A stretch of DNA of 32,705 bases from Fidelibacterota bacterium (GTDB taxonomy: Bacteria > Fidelibacterota > Marinisomatia > Marinisomatales > TCS55), in NCBI GenBank assembly GCA_030746535.1, contig JASLML010000017.1:1-32705 (forward strand). Reading direction: 5' to 3'. The notes below the pieces were generated by a model, which did not search any database, was not told where the DNA came from, and saw only the letters and a program-made list of their open reading frames with translations. Shown in pieces: positions 1 through 9,700 of the stretch. The translations under genes were made by a program, and so were the position numbers. How positions within the stretch are numbered: the stretch's first letter is position 1; each line of letters opens with the position of its first letter.

Positions 1-1162
1 CCATAGCAACCTGCAGTGACCATCCGCCAACGGTAAAATCGATTAGGGGGGCGAATTTCCGTTCAACAATGTAGCGCACTCTGTTGCTTTTGGCTGTATG
101 CCATACTTTCTCCGGCGTATCCACTATGACCACTTTAACGGCGCCTTTATTATCAAAAAATCGAATGACAGGCACTGCACGGTATTTCCCAAACTTGATC
201 CGCTTGGTCAATTCTCCCGGAAAAGCAAATTGATCTTTATCAAAAAAGAAAACCGTTAATGATCCCTCCTGCTTCAATCCGGAATAAGGAAGCGACGTCA
301 GCATATCTTTAATGACGTCACCCTTAATCGCAAAATTCACCGGAAGATTCACCGTTATTTTACCGATATGATCTTCCGAATAAATGAATTCCGGCCGTGT
401 GATAGAGACTTCATACGGATCGGCCATCAGCTTGTCCAGAATGCCGATCAGCATATTGGTGTTCTCCGCCATATCGGGATCACCGGAAATGAACGGATCG
501 GATGTTATGTCCATGGACCATTCCCCGCCGGTCTTGTCAAAATCCGGTTCCACAACAACACCTCTTGCACCTGTCATGATGTCCATGGATGCTTCCAAAG
601 ATTCAAGCGATTTGTCAATTCCTATGCTGACCTCCTGGGATGACCGTGCATAGGATCGATCCAGCGGACTTGGTTTTGCGTCCAGCAGCGCCGGATATTT
701 AGACGTTTCAGCTTTTGGCGTAAACGGAAGCAGCATCGTTTGAACCGTTTCAGTAATCTGCGTATTCAGTTTTGGAATTTCATTGTATTTGCCGGAAAAT
801 TTTCTTCGGTCCGCTTCTTCCCACGTGGCAACATCCACAAGCTGAAGATTGATCTGAATCTTGTCAAGCGCTCTTGCGTATTTACCAAGCAGAAGTAAAT
901 TTTTCGAGCCTCGCGGCTGATGGAGCATCAGCGATCTGTTATCCATGATCACTTCTAAATCCTGCCGGTTTTTCAGCACAACGCCCTGTTTTGATTCTAG
1001 CTGTGCATTCAGCATATCCACAAATCCCTGCGAGAGCCAATCAATGGATTCATCCCGTTCGGTGTTTTCGAATTTGAGGATATAGACAAATGTTTTCGGG
1101 GCGGATACCCCAATCGAAAACAGCACAATCAACGCAATGATGGTTTGTTTACCTCGGACCAT
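1..1162 (-). CDS. Exported TolB/CsgG-like protein, partial at the window edge
   Basis: The frame is open from an ATG at 1162 to the left edge, so the C-terminus lies outside the window (387 codons visible). The first 21 residues form a signal peptide (MVRGK, then a hydrophobic run ending GVSA). The following stretch, with VYILKFENTERD, WLSQGFVDML and LLLLGKYAR, resembles the N-terminal domain shared by TolB-like, FlgO and CsgG-type proteins, in which a periplasmic or lipoprotein domain of the form 'LPFEN...WLSEGL' precedes variable parts. The rest (about residues 140-387) I do not recognise. It lies 11 bases downstream of the gltX stop on the same strand and is probably cotranscribed. The role is likely envelope-associated; a specific function cannot be assigned. 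Confidence 0.8.
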   Translation of the reverse strand, partial: MVRGKQTIIALIVLFSIGVSAPKTFVYILKFENTERDESIDWLSQGFVDMLNAQLESKQGVVLKNRQDLEVIMDNRSLMLHQPRGSKNLLLLGKYARALDKIQINLQLVDVATWEEADRRKFSGKYNEIPKLNTQITETVQTMLLPFTPKAETSKYPALLDAKPSPLDRSYARSSQEVSIGIDKSLESLEASMDIMTGARGVVVEPDFDKTGGEWSMDITSDPFISGDPDMAENTNMLIGILDKLMADPYEVSITRPEFIYSEDHIGKITVNLPVNFAIKGDVIKDMLTSLPYSGLKQEGSLTVFFFDKDQFAFPGELTKRIKFGKYRAVPVIRFFDNKGAVKVVIVDTPEKVWHTAKSNRVRYIVERKFAPLIDFTVGGWSLQVAM

Positions 1163-1173
1163 ACGATTTCAAA

Positions 1174-2592
1174 TTAGATGTTTTGCGGGAGTTTTTCCAA
1201 TGCAATTTTCAGCCGCCTGATACAGGTGTCTTTTCCCAAAATTTGCATCAGCTCAAATAAAGACGGGCCAAATCCGATGCCCGTTAATGCAAGCCTTACC
1301 GGATGAATCAATTTCCCAGATGATAGATCAAGTTTTTCCGCTGTTTGCCTGAGTGCTAATTCGAGTTTATCCTCGGACCAATCATGAATTCCTTCCAATG
1401 AAGACAGATACGCTGCCACGGATTGATTCACCGATTCATCCTTCCACCGCTTCCGGGAAGCTTTTTCTTCATACGTGTCAGGATCCTCAAAATAAAATGA
1501 ACTTAATGACTTCAGCTCGGAAAGTGACCTTACCCGTTCCTTCAAGGATGAAATAACTTCCAATAAATAATTCTCATCCGCTCCGCTACCCCAGTCCGGG
1601 AATACTTCCTCCATATGCTGTAACACTTCATCATTCGAAAGGCGGAATAAATGCTGTCCGCTCACCCAATGCAGTTTCTTTTCATCAAATACGGCGCCCT
1701 TTTTCTGCACCTGCGCAATATCGAACAGTTCCACTAAATTTTCCCGCGAAAAAATTTCCTGTTTCGTATCCGGATTCCACCCAAGAAGCACAAGATAATT
1801 GAGCAGCGCATCCGGCAGATATCCTTCATCCCGAAACTGCTGAACGCCCGGTGCTCCGTGACGCTTGCTAAGCCGTTTTTTGTCTGGGCCAAGAATCATC
1901 GGCAAATGGGCAAATTCCGGTTCCTGAAAGCCAAAAAGTCTGTAAATGATGATTTGCTTTGGCGTATTCGGTACATGATCTTCTCCGCGGATGACATGCG
2001 TAATACCCATGGCATTATCATCTAGTACGCAGACAAAATTGAAAGTCGGGCTTCCGTCTGACCTTGCAATAATAAAATCGTCAATCTCTGAATTTTCCAC
2101 CGTGATCGGACCGTAAATATGATCTGTGTAGGATGTTTCTCCATCGGGGACCTTAAGCCGTACCGTGAACGATTCGCCCCTGTTCAGCCGATCCATTTCT
2201 TCCGCGCTTTCCATATTTTGGCAGGTTTGTCCATAACGGTAGATTCGCCGTTCCTTATCCGCTGCTTTCCGTTCTTCATCGAGTTTATCCTTCGAACAAA
2301 AACACCGGTAGGCATTTCCTTCTTTCAGGATTTTTTGTACGGCATTGTGATAATCTTTTTCTCTCTGGGATTGGAATACAAGCGGACCGTCCCAATCAAG
2401 TCCGAGCCATTTCATGGATTCGCAGATTTGATCAACATATTCCTGCTTGGATCTTTCTTTATCGGTATCTTCGATGCGAAGGAAGAATTTTCCGCCGGTG
2501 TGATTAGCATACAGCCAATTGAATAAGGCGGTTCGGGCGCCGCCTAAATGAAGTTCGCCGGTTGGGCTTGGTGCAAATCGTACGTTTATCAT
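1174..2592 (-). CDS. gltX: Glutamyl-tRNA synthetase
   Basis: Class I aminoacyl-tRNA synthetase that charges tRNA-Glu with glutamate in the cytoplasm. At 472 residues it has normal family length. The HIGH-type motif lies in PSPTGELHLGGAR (residues 8-20) and the KMSKS-type motif is KRLSKRHGA (239-247). Residues C97, C99 and C124 form a Cys-x-Cys...Cys arrangement like the zinc-binding insert of bacterial GltX. The helical anticodon-binding domain follows from about residue 320. The start ATG at 2592 gives the usual short N-terminus before the Rossmann fold; no good Shine-Dalgarno site precedes it. It follows the prepilin peptidase gene by 50 bases. Whether it is discriminating or also charges tRNA-Gln cannot be told from this window. 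Confidence 0.97.
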   Translation of the reverse strand: MINVRFAPSPTGELHLGGARTALFNWLYANHTGGKFFLRIEDTDKERSKQEYVDQICESMKWLGLDWDGPLVFQSQREKDYHNAVQKILKEGNAYRCFCSKDKLDEERKAADKERRIYRYGQTCQNMESAEEMDRLNRGESFTVRLKVPDGETSYTDHIYGPITVENSEIDDFIIARSDGSPTFNFVCVLDDNAMGITHVIRGEDHVPNTPKQIIIYRLFGFQEPEFAHLPMILGPDKKRLSKRHGAPGVQQFRDEGYLPDALLNYLVLLGWNPDTKQEIFSRENLVELFDIAQVQKKGAVFDEKKLHWVSGQHLFRLSNDEVLQHMEEVFPDWGSGADENYLLEVISSLKERVRSLSELKSLSSFYFEDPDTYEEKASRKRWKDESVNQSVAAYLSSLEGIHDWSEDKLELALRQTAEKLDLSSGKLIHPVRLALTGIGFGPSLFELMQILGKDTCIRRLKIALEKLPQNI

Positions 2593-2642
2593 GCGGTTAA
2601 ATTTTCAGGGATAATCGGATGGAATAACTTACAACGCAGAAC

Positions 2643-3449
2643 TTATAGTAAGGAAAGCATCTCCGCTACAAATTGATCTGTAAAAACAATGATTTCCAGG
2701 AATTTGAAGGATGATACAAACGGCGGCAGTAGCAATATTTCCAGCACCAGCATTCCGGTTACCATTCCCGTCCCAAAGGGAATGGGAACAGAATCTTTGC
2801 CAGCTTCTTTCGCTTTTGACGCCAGAAGCCAATATCCGATTCCTAAGATGGACGCTAACGAATACATGAGCATCGATAGATAAGGGCCAAGATAAACACC
2901 GATGACAATTCCAAGCAGAATATCACCGCCGCCCAGATTATCACGTTTATTCATGAGTTTTACAGACTGGCTCACAAGCCAGATAAATCCGGGACAAAAT
3001 ATCATGCCTGCAACATGATATTGCCAAATAAAGCCGGGCCGCAGGACTGTCGGAAGCAGACAAATGAATGCAGCCGCCAGCAGCGAATGATGAATAATAA
3101 AATGTCGCAAATCAATCACCGCAATCGCCAGCAAAAAACTGAAAGAAAGACATAATCCGGCTGTAATGAAGGGTCGTGAAATATCAAAAATCAAAATAAA
3201 AATTCCCGCGCAGGCGAGTTCGATCAACGGATACTGAAGAGAAATTTTATGCGAACAAAATGAACATTTACCTCTTAATATTATGAAAGATATAACTGGT
3301 ATATTCAACCACCACTTTAATTTATTTTGGCAGACCAAACAATGCGATGCAGGGCGAACAATACTAGCATTGCTGGGAAGCCTAAAAATGAGGACATTAA
3401 CAAATGATCCAATGATAAGTCCAAAGACGACGGGGATGATATTAATCAC
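2643..3449 (-). CDS. pilD: Prepilin peptidase (A24 family)
   Basis: Integral membrane aspartic protease that removes the leader from type IV prepilins and type II secretion pseudopilins, and in many homologues N-methylates the new N-terminus. The protein has 268 residues and several hydrophobic helices. Two CxxC pairs (C37/C40 and C62/C65) form the N-terminal zinc-binding domain typical of PilD/GspO. The catalytic aspartates appear as D113 in AVIDLRH and D176 in NLGGGDILLG, which corresponds to the family GGGD motif. The start is a GTG at 3449, four bases after the stop of the preceding gene. Its position directly after prepilin-like genes supports this role. Either PilD or GspO naming would fit. 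Confidence 0.93.
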   Translation of the reverse strand: MINIIPVVFGLIIGSFVNVLIFRLPSNASIVRPASHCLVCQNKLKWWLNIPVISFIILRGKCSFCSHKISLQYPLIELACAGIFILIFDISRPFITAGLCLSFSFLLAIAVIDLRHFIIHHSLLAAAFICLLPTVLRPGFIWQYHVAGMIFCPGFIWLVSQSVKLMNKRDNLGGGDILLGIVIGVYLGPYLSMLMYSLASILGIGYWLLASKAKEAGKDSVPIPFGTGMVTGMLVLEILLLPPFVSSFKFLEIIVFTDQFVAEMLSLL

Positions 3450-3453
3450 GGAT

Positions 3454-3786
3454 TTAGTTTGATTTTAAAGTGAATTCACGCACCAGGTTATCATGCGTTC
3501 CGCGAGCGAGTTTGGTTTCATTGTCCGGATTGCTGATTTCCACTGTGCCTCCGTTATAGATATATGTTACGTCAGTGCTGGAACGAGGATCATTCATAGA
3601 AATAGACAGTGCGCTGTATGAATTCCAATATGCCCGCTTCCCTTTATTGATTTCGTTAACGTGAGCAATCTTTGACGAAGATATTCTAAAGAAAGCTGCA
3701 ATAGAAAGAGACATAATCAAAATTAAAAAAGCAACGGTAATGCTCAAAACTGCACCTTTATTAAACGATTTCAGATTTATTTTCAT
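3454..3786 (-). CDS. PilX-like pilus/pseudopilin locus protein
   Basis: This 110-residue protein has a short basic N-terminus (MKINLKSFNKGAVLS), a single hydrophobic helix at about residues 12-33 and a polar C-terminal part. The layout resembles PilX or GspK-type minor pilins that start with 'GxxLx...', here GAVLSITVAFLIL. The canonical Glu at position +5 is missing, as it is in GspK-type proteins. Its ATG overlaps the stop of the preceding prepilin gene by one base (TAATG), and the prepilin peptidase follows by four bases, so all are translated from one operon. The protein is much shorter than full PilX or GspK, so the assignment rests on topology and position. Confidence 0.7.
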   Translation of the reverse strand: MKINLKSFNKGAVLSITVAFLILIMSLSIAAFFRISSSKIAHVNEINKGKRAYWNSYSALSISMNDPRSSTDVTYIYNGGTVEISNPDNETKLARGTHDNLVREFTLKSN

Positions 3787-4673
3787 TAGTTTGCGACTAC
3801 TGTAAGATTAAATGTTCCATTTACACTATTGCGATATGTTGCAGCAACAATAAAATAGGTACCCGCATCAAGTGTACGGGTTATCCTTGAATTCAAACCT
3901 CCATGATCATCATTATGTGTAATCTTTGTTCCATTCTCACGAAGTAAAAACAAGTACGTGTCAGGATTCCCATTGCAGTTCTGTCCTGGAGTGCACTTTA
4001 GATTAATCACTACCTGAGTCTGCTCATTAATAGTAAACGTATATTCGGGATTATTGGGTCTACCAAAATTCCCATTGCGGCGGTTTCCGGATGGGGCCCA
4101 TTCTCCATTAATATCCATCGGCAACGATGATGATCCAGCCGGCACAAATCCTTTCATCATATAACCAGTAGGCGTCAGCATCCCGCGGAATGCAACCCTT
4201 CCGCCACCTGCATGCTCAGTAAACCCTCCAACGAGCTCTACGTAATTGATTTCTGTAGTTCCATCTGCACTGGTCAAAACATTATAGTTGTAATCCCGGA
4301 ACACAAAATAGGAAAGAGTACAGTCAACTGCAGCTGATACGATACTCGTTTCTGATTCCCGTTCGTGAATGAGCTGGTGCTGATCATTGATCGAAATAGT
4401 AAAATCAACGCCATCCTCACCGGTTACCGTGAATTCTTTACCGAAATTGCTTTGATTAAATGCAATGGAGCTTCCGCCTCCCGCTTCGTCCATTAATCTT
4501 TTTAGCGAAACTTTTATCTGCTCCATGCGGTCAACCCTTTGCAGCATTTGTGACGTATTATCATTCAGTCGCATCAGGTTAATGGTAGCCGTTGAAATTG
4601 CAGTAAGAACAAGCCCTAAGAACAGGGTTACAATAATCAATTCGACCAAGGTATATCCGCAGTATTTCTTCAT
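3786..4673 (-). CDS. Prepilin-type protein with C-terminal PPC-like domain
   Basis: The 295-residue protein begins MKKYCG|YTLVEL, a class III (prepilin) signal with cleavage after G6 and the conserved Glu at mature position 5 (E11). A hydrophobic helix follows. The middle part (about 40-200) resembles minor pseudopilins such as PilW/GspJ. The last 90 residues (about 205-295; YTFTINEQTQVVINL, DTYLFLLRENG, ITRTLDAGTYFIVAA) look like a bacterial pre-peptidase C-terminal (PPC) beta-sandwich, normally found on secreted proteases. That fusion is unusual. It overlaps the upstream gene by four bases (ATGA) and the downstream gene by one. It is a likely substrate of the peptidase at 2643-3449. Confidence 0.85.
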   Translation of the reverse strand: MKKYCGYTLVELIIVTLFLGLVLTAISTATINLMRLNDNTSQMLQRVDRMEQIKVSLKRLMDEAGGGSSIAFNQSNFGKEFTVTGEDGVDFTISINDQHQLIHERESETSIVSAAVDCTLSYFVFRDYNYNVLTSADGTTEINYVELVGGFTEHAGGGRVAFRGMLTPTGYMMKGFVPAGSSSLPMDINGEWAPSGNRRNGNFGRPNNPEYTFTINEQTQVVINLKCTPGQNCNGNPDTYLFLLRENGTKITHNDDHGGLNSRITRTLDAGTYFIVAATYRNSVNGTFNLTVVAN

Positions 4674-5647
4674 TCTTGTTCAGCAAACATAATTGTTGGG
4701 AATTCAGGTAGTTTCTTCCATTCCGCACCTTGGTAGCTGACTGCAGCACCGCGGAAAACAAATTCATTGAATGAATTCACATTCTGAGATCCTGATATAG
4801 CGTCACCGTTATCTGCATCATTATTGAGCTCAAATGAAGCAATCATAAAAGGATGGTCAAAATTGGATACATAGCGAATATTATCATTATCTTCCTCTAT
4901 TTTATATGAATTGCCTACTTTTCTATAACTTGAATTATTCTGCTTGACAAAATATTTGTTTACCACTCTTTCGGTTTCATTCTTAAATACAACGTTATCA
5001 ATAAAATTACCTACACTTCCAACATCCATTGCTTCAAACCCTATGTATATACGAGCGACACCATTGGGCACAATATATTCACCTGAGTAAACCTCCCATG
5101 CTGTCTGCGCAGTGGAAGCCATCTGCTGCGTGACCATATTATCTAACGATGGTCCAATTTTAATATGCATAACATCAACATTCCATCGCCCACGATGAGC
5201 CACTTGCCATGTACCGGTATTGCCTGGGAATACGTCAATACTTTGGTAAAGCATAGCGGCCCGGTGTGCATTAATTTCCATAAAATAGTCACCTGAAAAA
5301 GAAGGAGTGCCTTGAAAACCATTGGACCATATTTCAATCGTATTGTCAGGTGAAGTAGTTTCCCATCCAGTCAAAGCATTCTCATTTGCAAATGTCATGG
5401 AATTTGTTGGATTCAAATTAAATGTACCTTCTTCGAAATCAGAATTGAGCAGCAAATTTTCCTGACCCTCAATAAAAATCTCATCAACATAATCTGGTAT
5501 TCCGCTTGACCATCCGCTTGTGTCAATCGTTGCTGGAGTAACTTCCATCATTGTTCCACCAGAATTTTTGATTACAAAAGCTTTTTGAATGGCTGTATCA
5601 GAAACTTCAAAAGTCCATGTACTATCACTCGTCCAATTTTTATCCAC
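4670..5647 (-). CDS. Pilin-locus beta-sandwich (carbohydrate-binding-like) protein, 5' end uncertain
   Basis: This 325-residue reading frame opens with a GTG at 5647 and has no signal peptide or prepilin leader. Residues about 60-210 (LLLNSDFEEGTF, LTGWETTSPDNTIEIWSNG, YFMEINAHRAAMLYQSIDV, ARIYIGFEA, NFIDNVVF) match the layout of DUF642/CBM-like jelly-roll domains found on secreted and choice-of-anchor proteins. The C-terminal third is unassigned. Upstream, a strong GGAG and an ATG at 5661 lie in another frame; one extra A in the AAAAA run at 5648-5652 would join them in frame as MVRKKVDKNW. The gene may therefore start at 5661 with a frameshift, or be a 5'-truncated remnant. It overlaps the next gene by four bases. 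Confidence 0.7.
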   Translation of the reverse strand: MDKNWTSDSTWTFEVSDTAIQKAFVIKNSGGTMMEVTPATIDTSGWSSGIPDYVDEIFIEGQENLLLNSDFEEGTFNLNPTNSMTFANENALTGWETTSPDNTIEIWSNGFQGTPSFSGDYFMEINAHRAAMLYQSIDVFPGNTGTWQVAHRGRWNVDVMHIKIGPSLDNMVTQQMASTAQTAWEVYSGEYIVPNGVARIYIGFEAMDVGSVGNFIDNVVFKNETERVVNKYFVKQNNSSYRKVGNSYKIEEDNDNIRYVSNFDHPFMIASFELNNDADNGDAISGSQNVNSFNEFVFRGAAVSYQGAEWKKLPEFPTIMFAEQE

Positions 5648-5658
5648 TTTTTCCGTAC

Positions 5659-5673
5659 CATATATTAATCTCC
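5659..5673 (-). promoter_or_regulatory. Strong ribosome binding site and ATG out of frame with the gene behind it
   Basis: On the minus strand GGAG (5673-5670) lies eight bases before an ATG (5661-5659), an ideal spacing and one of the better Shine-Dalgarno sites in the window. The frame it opens ends after about 29 codons, while the long 325-residue frame runs in the -1 frame. The codons AAA AAG (with a preceding G) form a G-AAA-AAG slippery-type string. Slippage or one more A would connect the two. Confidence 0.55.
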
Positions 5674-5764
5674 ATATGTCAGAATGTCAGAACTTTTTGT
5701 TTGTGTTTTAATAATCGAAAACTGGTAAGTAATAAATCACATAATTCCTATAACATTAAAAATG

Positions 5765-5853
5765 CGGAGGCGAGAGGATTCGAACCTCTGGTCCACCGAA
5801 GTGGACGCTGGTTTTCAAGACCAGTGCATTCAGCCAGACTCTGCCACACCTCC
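5765..5853 (-). tRNA. tRNA-Ser (anticodon UGA)
   Basis: The minus strand reads GGAGGTG at the 5' end and CGCCTCC at the 3' end, a seven-pair acceptor stem with one G-U. The anticodon loop CTTGAAA lies in the stem TGGT/ACCA and gives anticodon TGA. The long variable arm (GTCCAC/GTGGAC) is typical of serine tRNAs. The T-arm is AGAGG-TTCGAAT-CCTCT. The CCA end is not encoded. It follows a second serine tRNA by 27 bases. Confidence 0.96.
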
Positions 5854-5879
5854 AATATATATTTTCATATTAAAAAATT

Positions 5880-5967
<88 letters not shown>

Positions 5968-5975
5968 AATAAGAA

Positions 5976-6647
5976 TTATTCCTCCTTATTTCTCTCAACT
6001 TCTTCTTCGGATGGTTTATTTTCGCCATCGTCAGCTTTTCCCTCCGATTCAGTTTCTTCTGCAACCTCATATTCTATTCCACTCTCATCATCCTGATTCT
6101 CATTTTCTGAGTGTTCCTCATGTTGCCTCTCTTCAGCTGATGAAAGATCCTCTGCATTATCATTGTCTTTAGTGTCTCCATCTTCCTCTGGTTCTGAATT
6201 CGGCACTTCCTCCTCGGTTCCATCGGATGAAAAACTTTCTTCAGCATCATTTTGAGTTGAATCTTCCTTTTCACTTTCTTTGGTAGACTCATTCTCTACA
6301 GGCTTATTGTCCTCTTCCTGGGTTTCATTTTGTTTTTCTTCCTCAGGAGGATCCTGTGATAGTGCATCATCTGTTTCCGGCACTTCGGTGGCTGCTTCCT
6401 CAACATCAGGCTTTTCTTCTTCAGATTCAGTCCCTGGAAGGACTATATCCGTAAGATGAGCCTCCTCATCCATGCGTTTTAATGCATTATCCAAATTTTC
6501 GCCTTTTTCCATCTGTACCATCTGTTCATTGAATCTCCAGTGGCCGGTTTTTTCCGATAGTATACTCTTCACAAACTTAACGAATGTGGTGTCCTTTACC
6601 TTCTTTCCCTTCGCTTTGTCTGCAAATGATTTTTGTTTCTTAGCCAT
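5976..6647 (-). CDS. Basic N-terminal domain with long acidic tail; possible bL38/DUF4295-like N-terminus
   Basis: The 223-residue protein has two contrasting halves. Residues 1-62 are basic and ordered-looking (MAKKQKSFADKAKGKK, FVKFVKSILSEKTGHWRFNE, QMVQMEKGE). Residues 75-223 are mostly Glu, Asp, Ser and Asn with almost no hydrophobics, so disordered. From memory the N-terminal pattern K-x-x-K-x-x-x-S-x-K-T-G-x-W/Y-x-F-x-E-x-x-V resembles the small Bacteroidetes family DUF4295, described as ribosomal protein bL38. That comparison is unverified. Two tRNA genes follow directly on the same strand, a translation-related setting. There is no signal peptide, so it is cytoplasmic. The tail would suit RNA- or protein-chaperone-like contacts, but function is unknown. 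Confidence 0.8.
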   Translation of the reverse strand: MAKKQKSFADKAKGKKVKDTTFVKFVKSILSEKTGHWRFNEQMVQMEKGENLDNALKRMDEEAHLTDIVLPGTESEEEKPDVEEAATEVPETDDALSQDPPEEEKQNETQEEDNKPVENESTKESEKEDSTQNDAEESFSSDGTEEEVPNSEPEEDGDTKDNDNAEDLSSAEERQHEEHSENENQDDESGIEYEVAEETESEGKADDGENKPSEEEVERNKEE

Positions 6648-6730
6648 GATATTTCTTTCTCGTGAATTTGGTTAAAAAAATGTCGGCGAATTTAGTGGCT
6701 TCCCCGTGTTATATCAAAAACCAATTCCTA

Positions 6731-9700
6731 TTATGGTTTATACTCGTACTCCATAATTTCTCCGTCCGACCAGGAAGACGGCCTTCTCTTTTCCTTTGTT
6801 AAAACTTTGATTCTATTTGGACCCATAAATTCAATAAGGCTAAATCTTTTTTCACCAGTTTCAGGCTTTTCGGTTTCAAGAATCCACGGTGTCGAAGAAT
6901 AATCAATGGAAAATGTTCCGATTGTTTGATTGCTGATTTTAGTTCCAATCGCCGCACCCTCTGCAAATTCTCCCGATAATCCAAATGGACCGGCTGCCGG
7001 TGTAAACGTCCAGACGACCTGCATAATTGGTCCTTGCCAATACCAATTTCCTTCGAGACTTCTTGCATATGTAATCCCCGTCACAGTTGCAGGGTTGCTT
7101 TCGTTACCGGCCATGTCAGTTCCGCTAATCGTCAATGTATATTCGGTGCCCGGACTTAATTCGGGCATGTTTGCAAGGTTAATATTCAGATAATCTCCTG
7201 CTGCAAGCTCTGCATTTGTAAACGTTATAGTGTGAGGTGAATGTACGTCAGCATTTCCGCCATCTCGTGAAAAGGTAGCTGTTGCAGATGTCAAATTTTC
7301 TGTAACAGCATATGATACATTCGGCCCAACCATCACCTTGTTGGGTGCCGGTTTTGTAAGGGATAATTCTGGTTTCGTTATATCGTATAGAACATTGCCG
7401 ATGGATGGTGCACTGCTCTCATTCATTGCTAAATCCTTGCCATAGAATTCAACTTGGTATATTGAACCATCGTTAAGTGTGGCCGAATTAGACAATTGTG
7501 CCGGCGAAAGCTGCACCACTTCTAGTTCAAGATCTCTTAGTTTAACGCTATGAGGTGACATTGGATCTGAATTCCCGCCCGTTTGTGTATATACGATTGT
7601 TCCTTCTGTCAGCCCTTCGGATATTTTATAGGCCAGCATAGTATTATTGACTATCATATCCTTTTCTGGATACAGCAATTCCAAGGCTGGAGGTATATCA
7701 TCGTACACAATATTCATAATCAGCTTTTTTCCGACATTTCCAGCCAGATCCATACCCTCAAAAGTAATTCTATACATTGTCCCGGTTACAAGAGAAGGAA
7801 CTTCAGTAGATTCGGATGTATGCGCGCCGGAGATCAGCATACCTTCATCGAATGCGATTTCATGCGGAGCGTTCGGATCATCCTCTCCGCCCATATGCTT
7901 CCATGTGAAGGAACCGGATTGAAGTTGTTCGTTCACGGTGTATTTCACTAGCGGAGAATTTATCCGGCTAGTCATGGTCGGAAACAAGCCGCTGAATTTT
8001 GGCTTGCTCACATCATAGGTCAATCCGGAAGCCAATTCTGTTGTAATTGTATTCCCGGCTCTGTCAGTTCCTTCGGCAGTAATAGAATACACAGTTCCGT
8101 CATTCAATTCCGTTTGGGATGCCAGTGTGCCGAGATCGAGCAAACCTCCTTCTTTTTCAGATTCGGATAGCGGGATTTTTCTGGTACTTTGAGGGTCAGG
8201 TGATCCGCCTTCTGCTAACCAGGTGATTGATCCAGAAATCAGCTGTTCATCGATCTTGAATTGCAGGTTTGCTGTATTAATGAAATCCCCGTTTTGTGGT
8301 GCAAAATGGGTGAACACAGGAGTTGCATCATCAAAATAAAATTCCGTCAAATTTGCTGTAGATGCATTACCCGCAAGATCGGTTCCAGATAAAGCCATGG
8401 AATAGGTTGCACCGCTTACCAAATCCGGCTTTGTATTTAGAAGAATGTTATCAAATTTTCCTGCAATCAAATATTGCCCGGTCAATGCAATTTCATGCGG
8501 TGAGCTTGGATCGGGAGTTCCTGCTGTGTGTATCCATGAGATTGCTGCTTTCGTTAAATTTTCTGAAGACCTGATACCAAATCTTGTATGGTTGACAAAA
8601 GCTGCCGCTACAGGAGATGTTATCTCCAAATCAGGAGGGTCGAAATCAATGTAGACATTTTCAACAGTTGCCGGTGCTGATATATTTCCTGCTTTGTCTG
8701 AACCTGAAATAGTGATCATATAATCAGTTCCACTTTTCAGTGGAAGCATAGCGCTGATATTCATGGAATGTTGTCCTGATGACAAATAGTTTGACTCCAG
8801 ATCAATGATGTGAGGGCTTTCAATGTCCGGATTGCCCTTGCTTCTCGCAATTTCAATCGATCCTCTATCCAGAAGCTCTCCAGTTGAAAAATCAATCGAT
8901 AGGGCTTGATGGTAGGAATTTGCATTCGGAGCAGTTATTGCCAGCAGCGGAGCAGAAATATCATATACTATGCCCGTCAAGGTTACTGTTTCAGATATAT
9001 TTCCGGCTAAATCCATCGCGTCAAAACTAATAGTATAGATGCTGCCGTCGCTTAAGGGCGGGTCCAATCCTATAGAAACCTGTTCATTCGATCCCTGGGT
9101 AAGCTGTGACCCTGAAAGATTAAATACATGCGGACTATTCGGATCGGTAACGCCTCCTGTCTGAGCAAAGGTAATGGCTCCCTCCATCATATTTTCGGTT
9201 GATGCATATGAAATGTTCGTATGATTAACCACCGAACCTGGTTCAGGATAACTTAAACTCAGCACCGGCGGCTTAATATCGAATAACACATTTCTTACTT
9301 GAGATACCTTGGCAACATTTCCTGCTCGGTCGCCGCCTTCGATAGCAATCGTGTATCTGCCTCCGTCTGCAAGATTATCTATGATTCCTAAATCAAATTC
9401 AGCGTGCATACCCTGAGATAGATGATCAACCCCCAGAGCTACAATGTGTGGTGAATTAGGGTCATTGGTTCCAGCGGATTGCGTAAAACTTATTTTCCCC
9501 CAGGCAAGATCATCTGATACCATGTAAGACACAATGCTCGTTTTTATTTGTTCAGCATCTACCGGCTGACTGATGGACACAACAGGAGGTTCATTGTCGA
9601 ATCCTACCCTATTGATTGTTACAACATCAGCCTCATTTCCGGCAAAATCCGTTGCAGACATGGATAAATCGTATATCGCACCGTTTACTAGATTCGGTGA

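Noticed and set aside
6074-6292. Met- and Lys-rich frame inside the acidic-tail gene
   Set aside because: It is a shadow frame of the Glu-rich tail, caused by its repetitive GAA/GAG codons, with no ribosome site.
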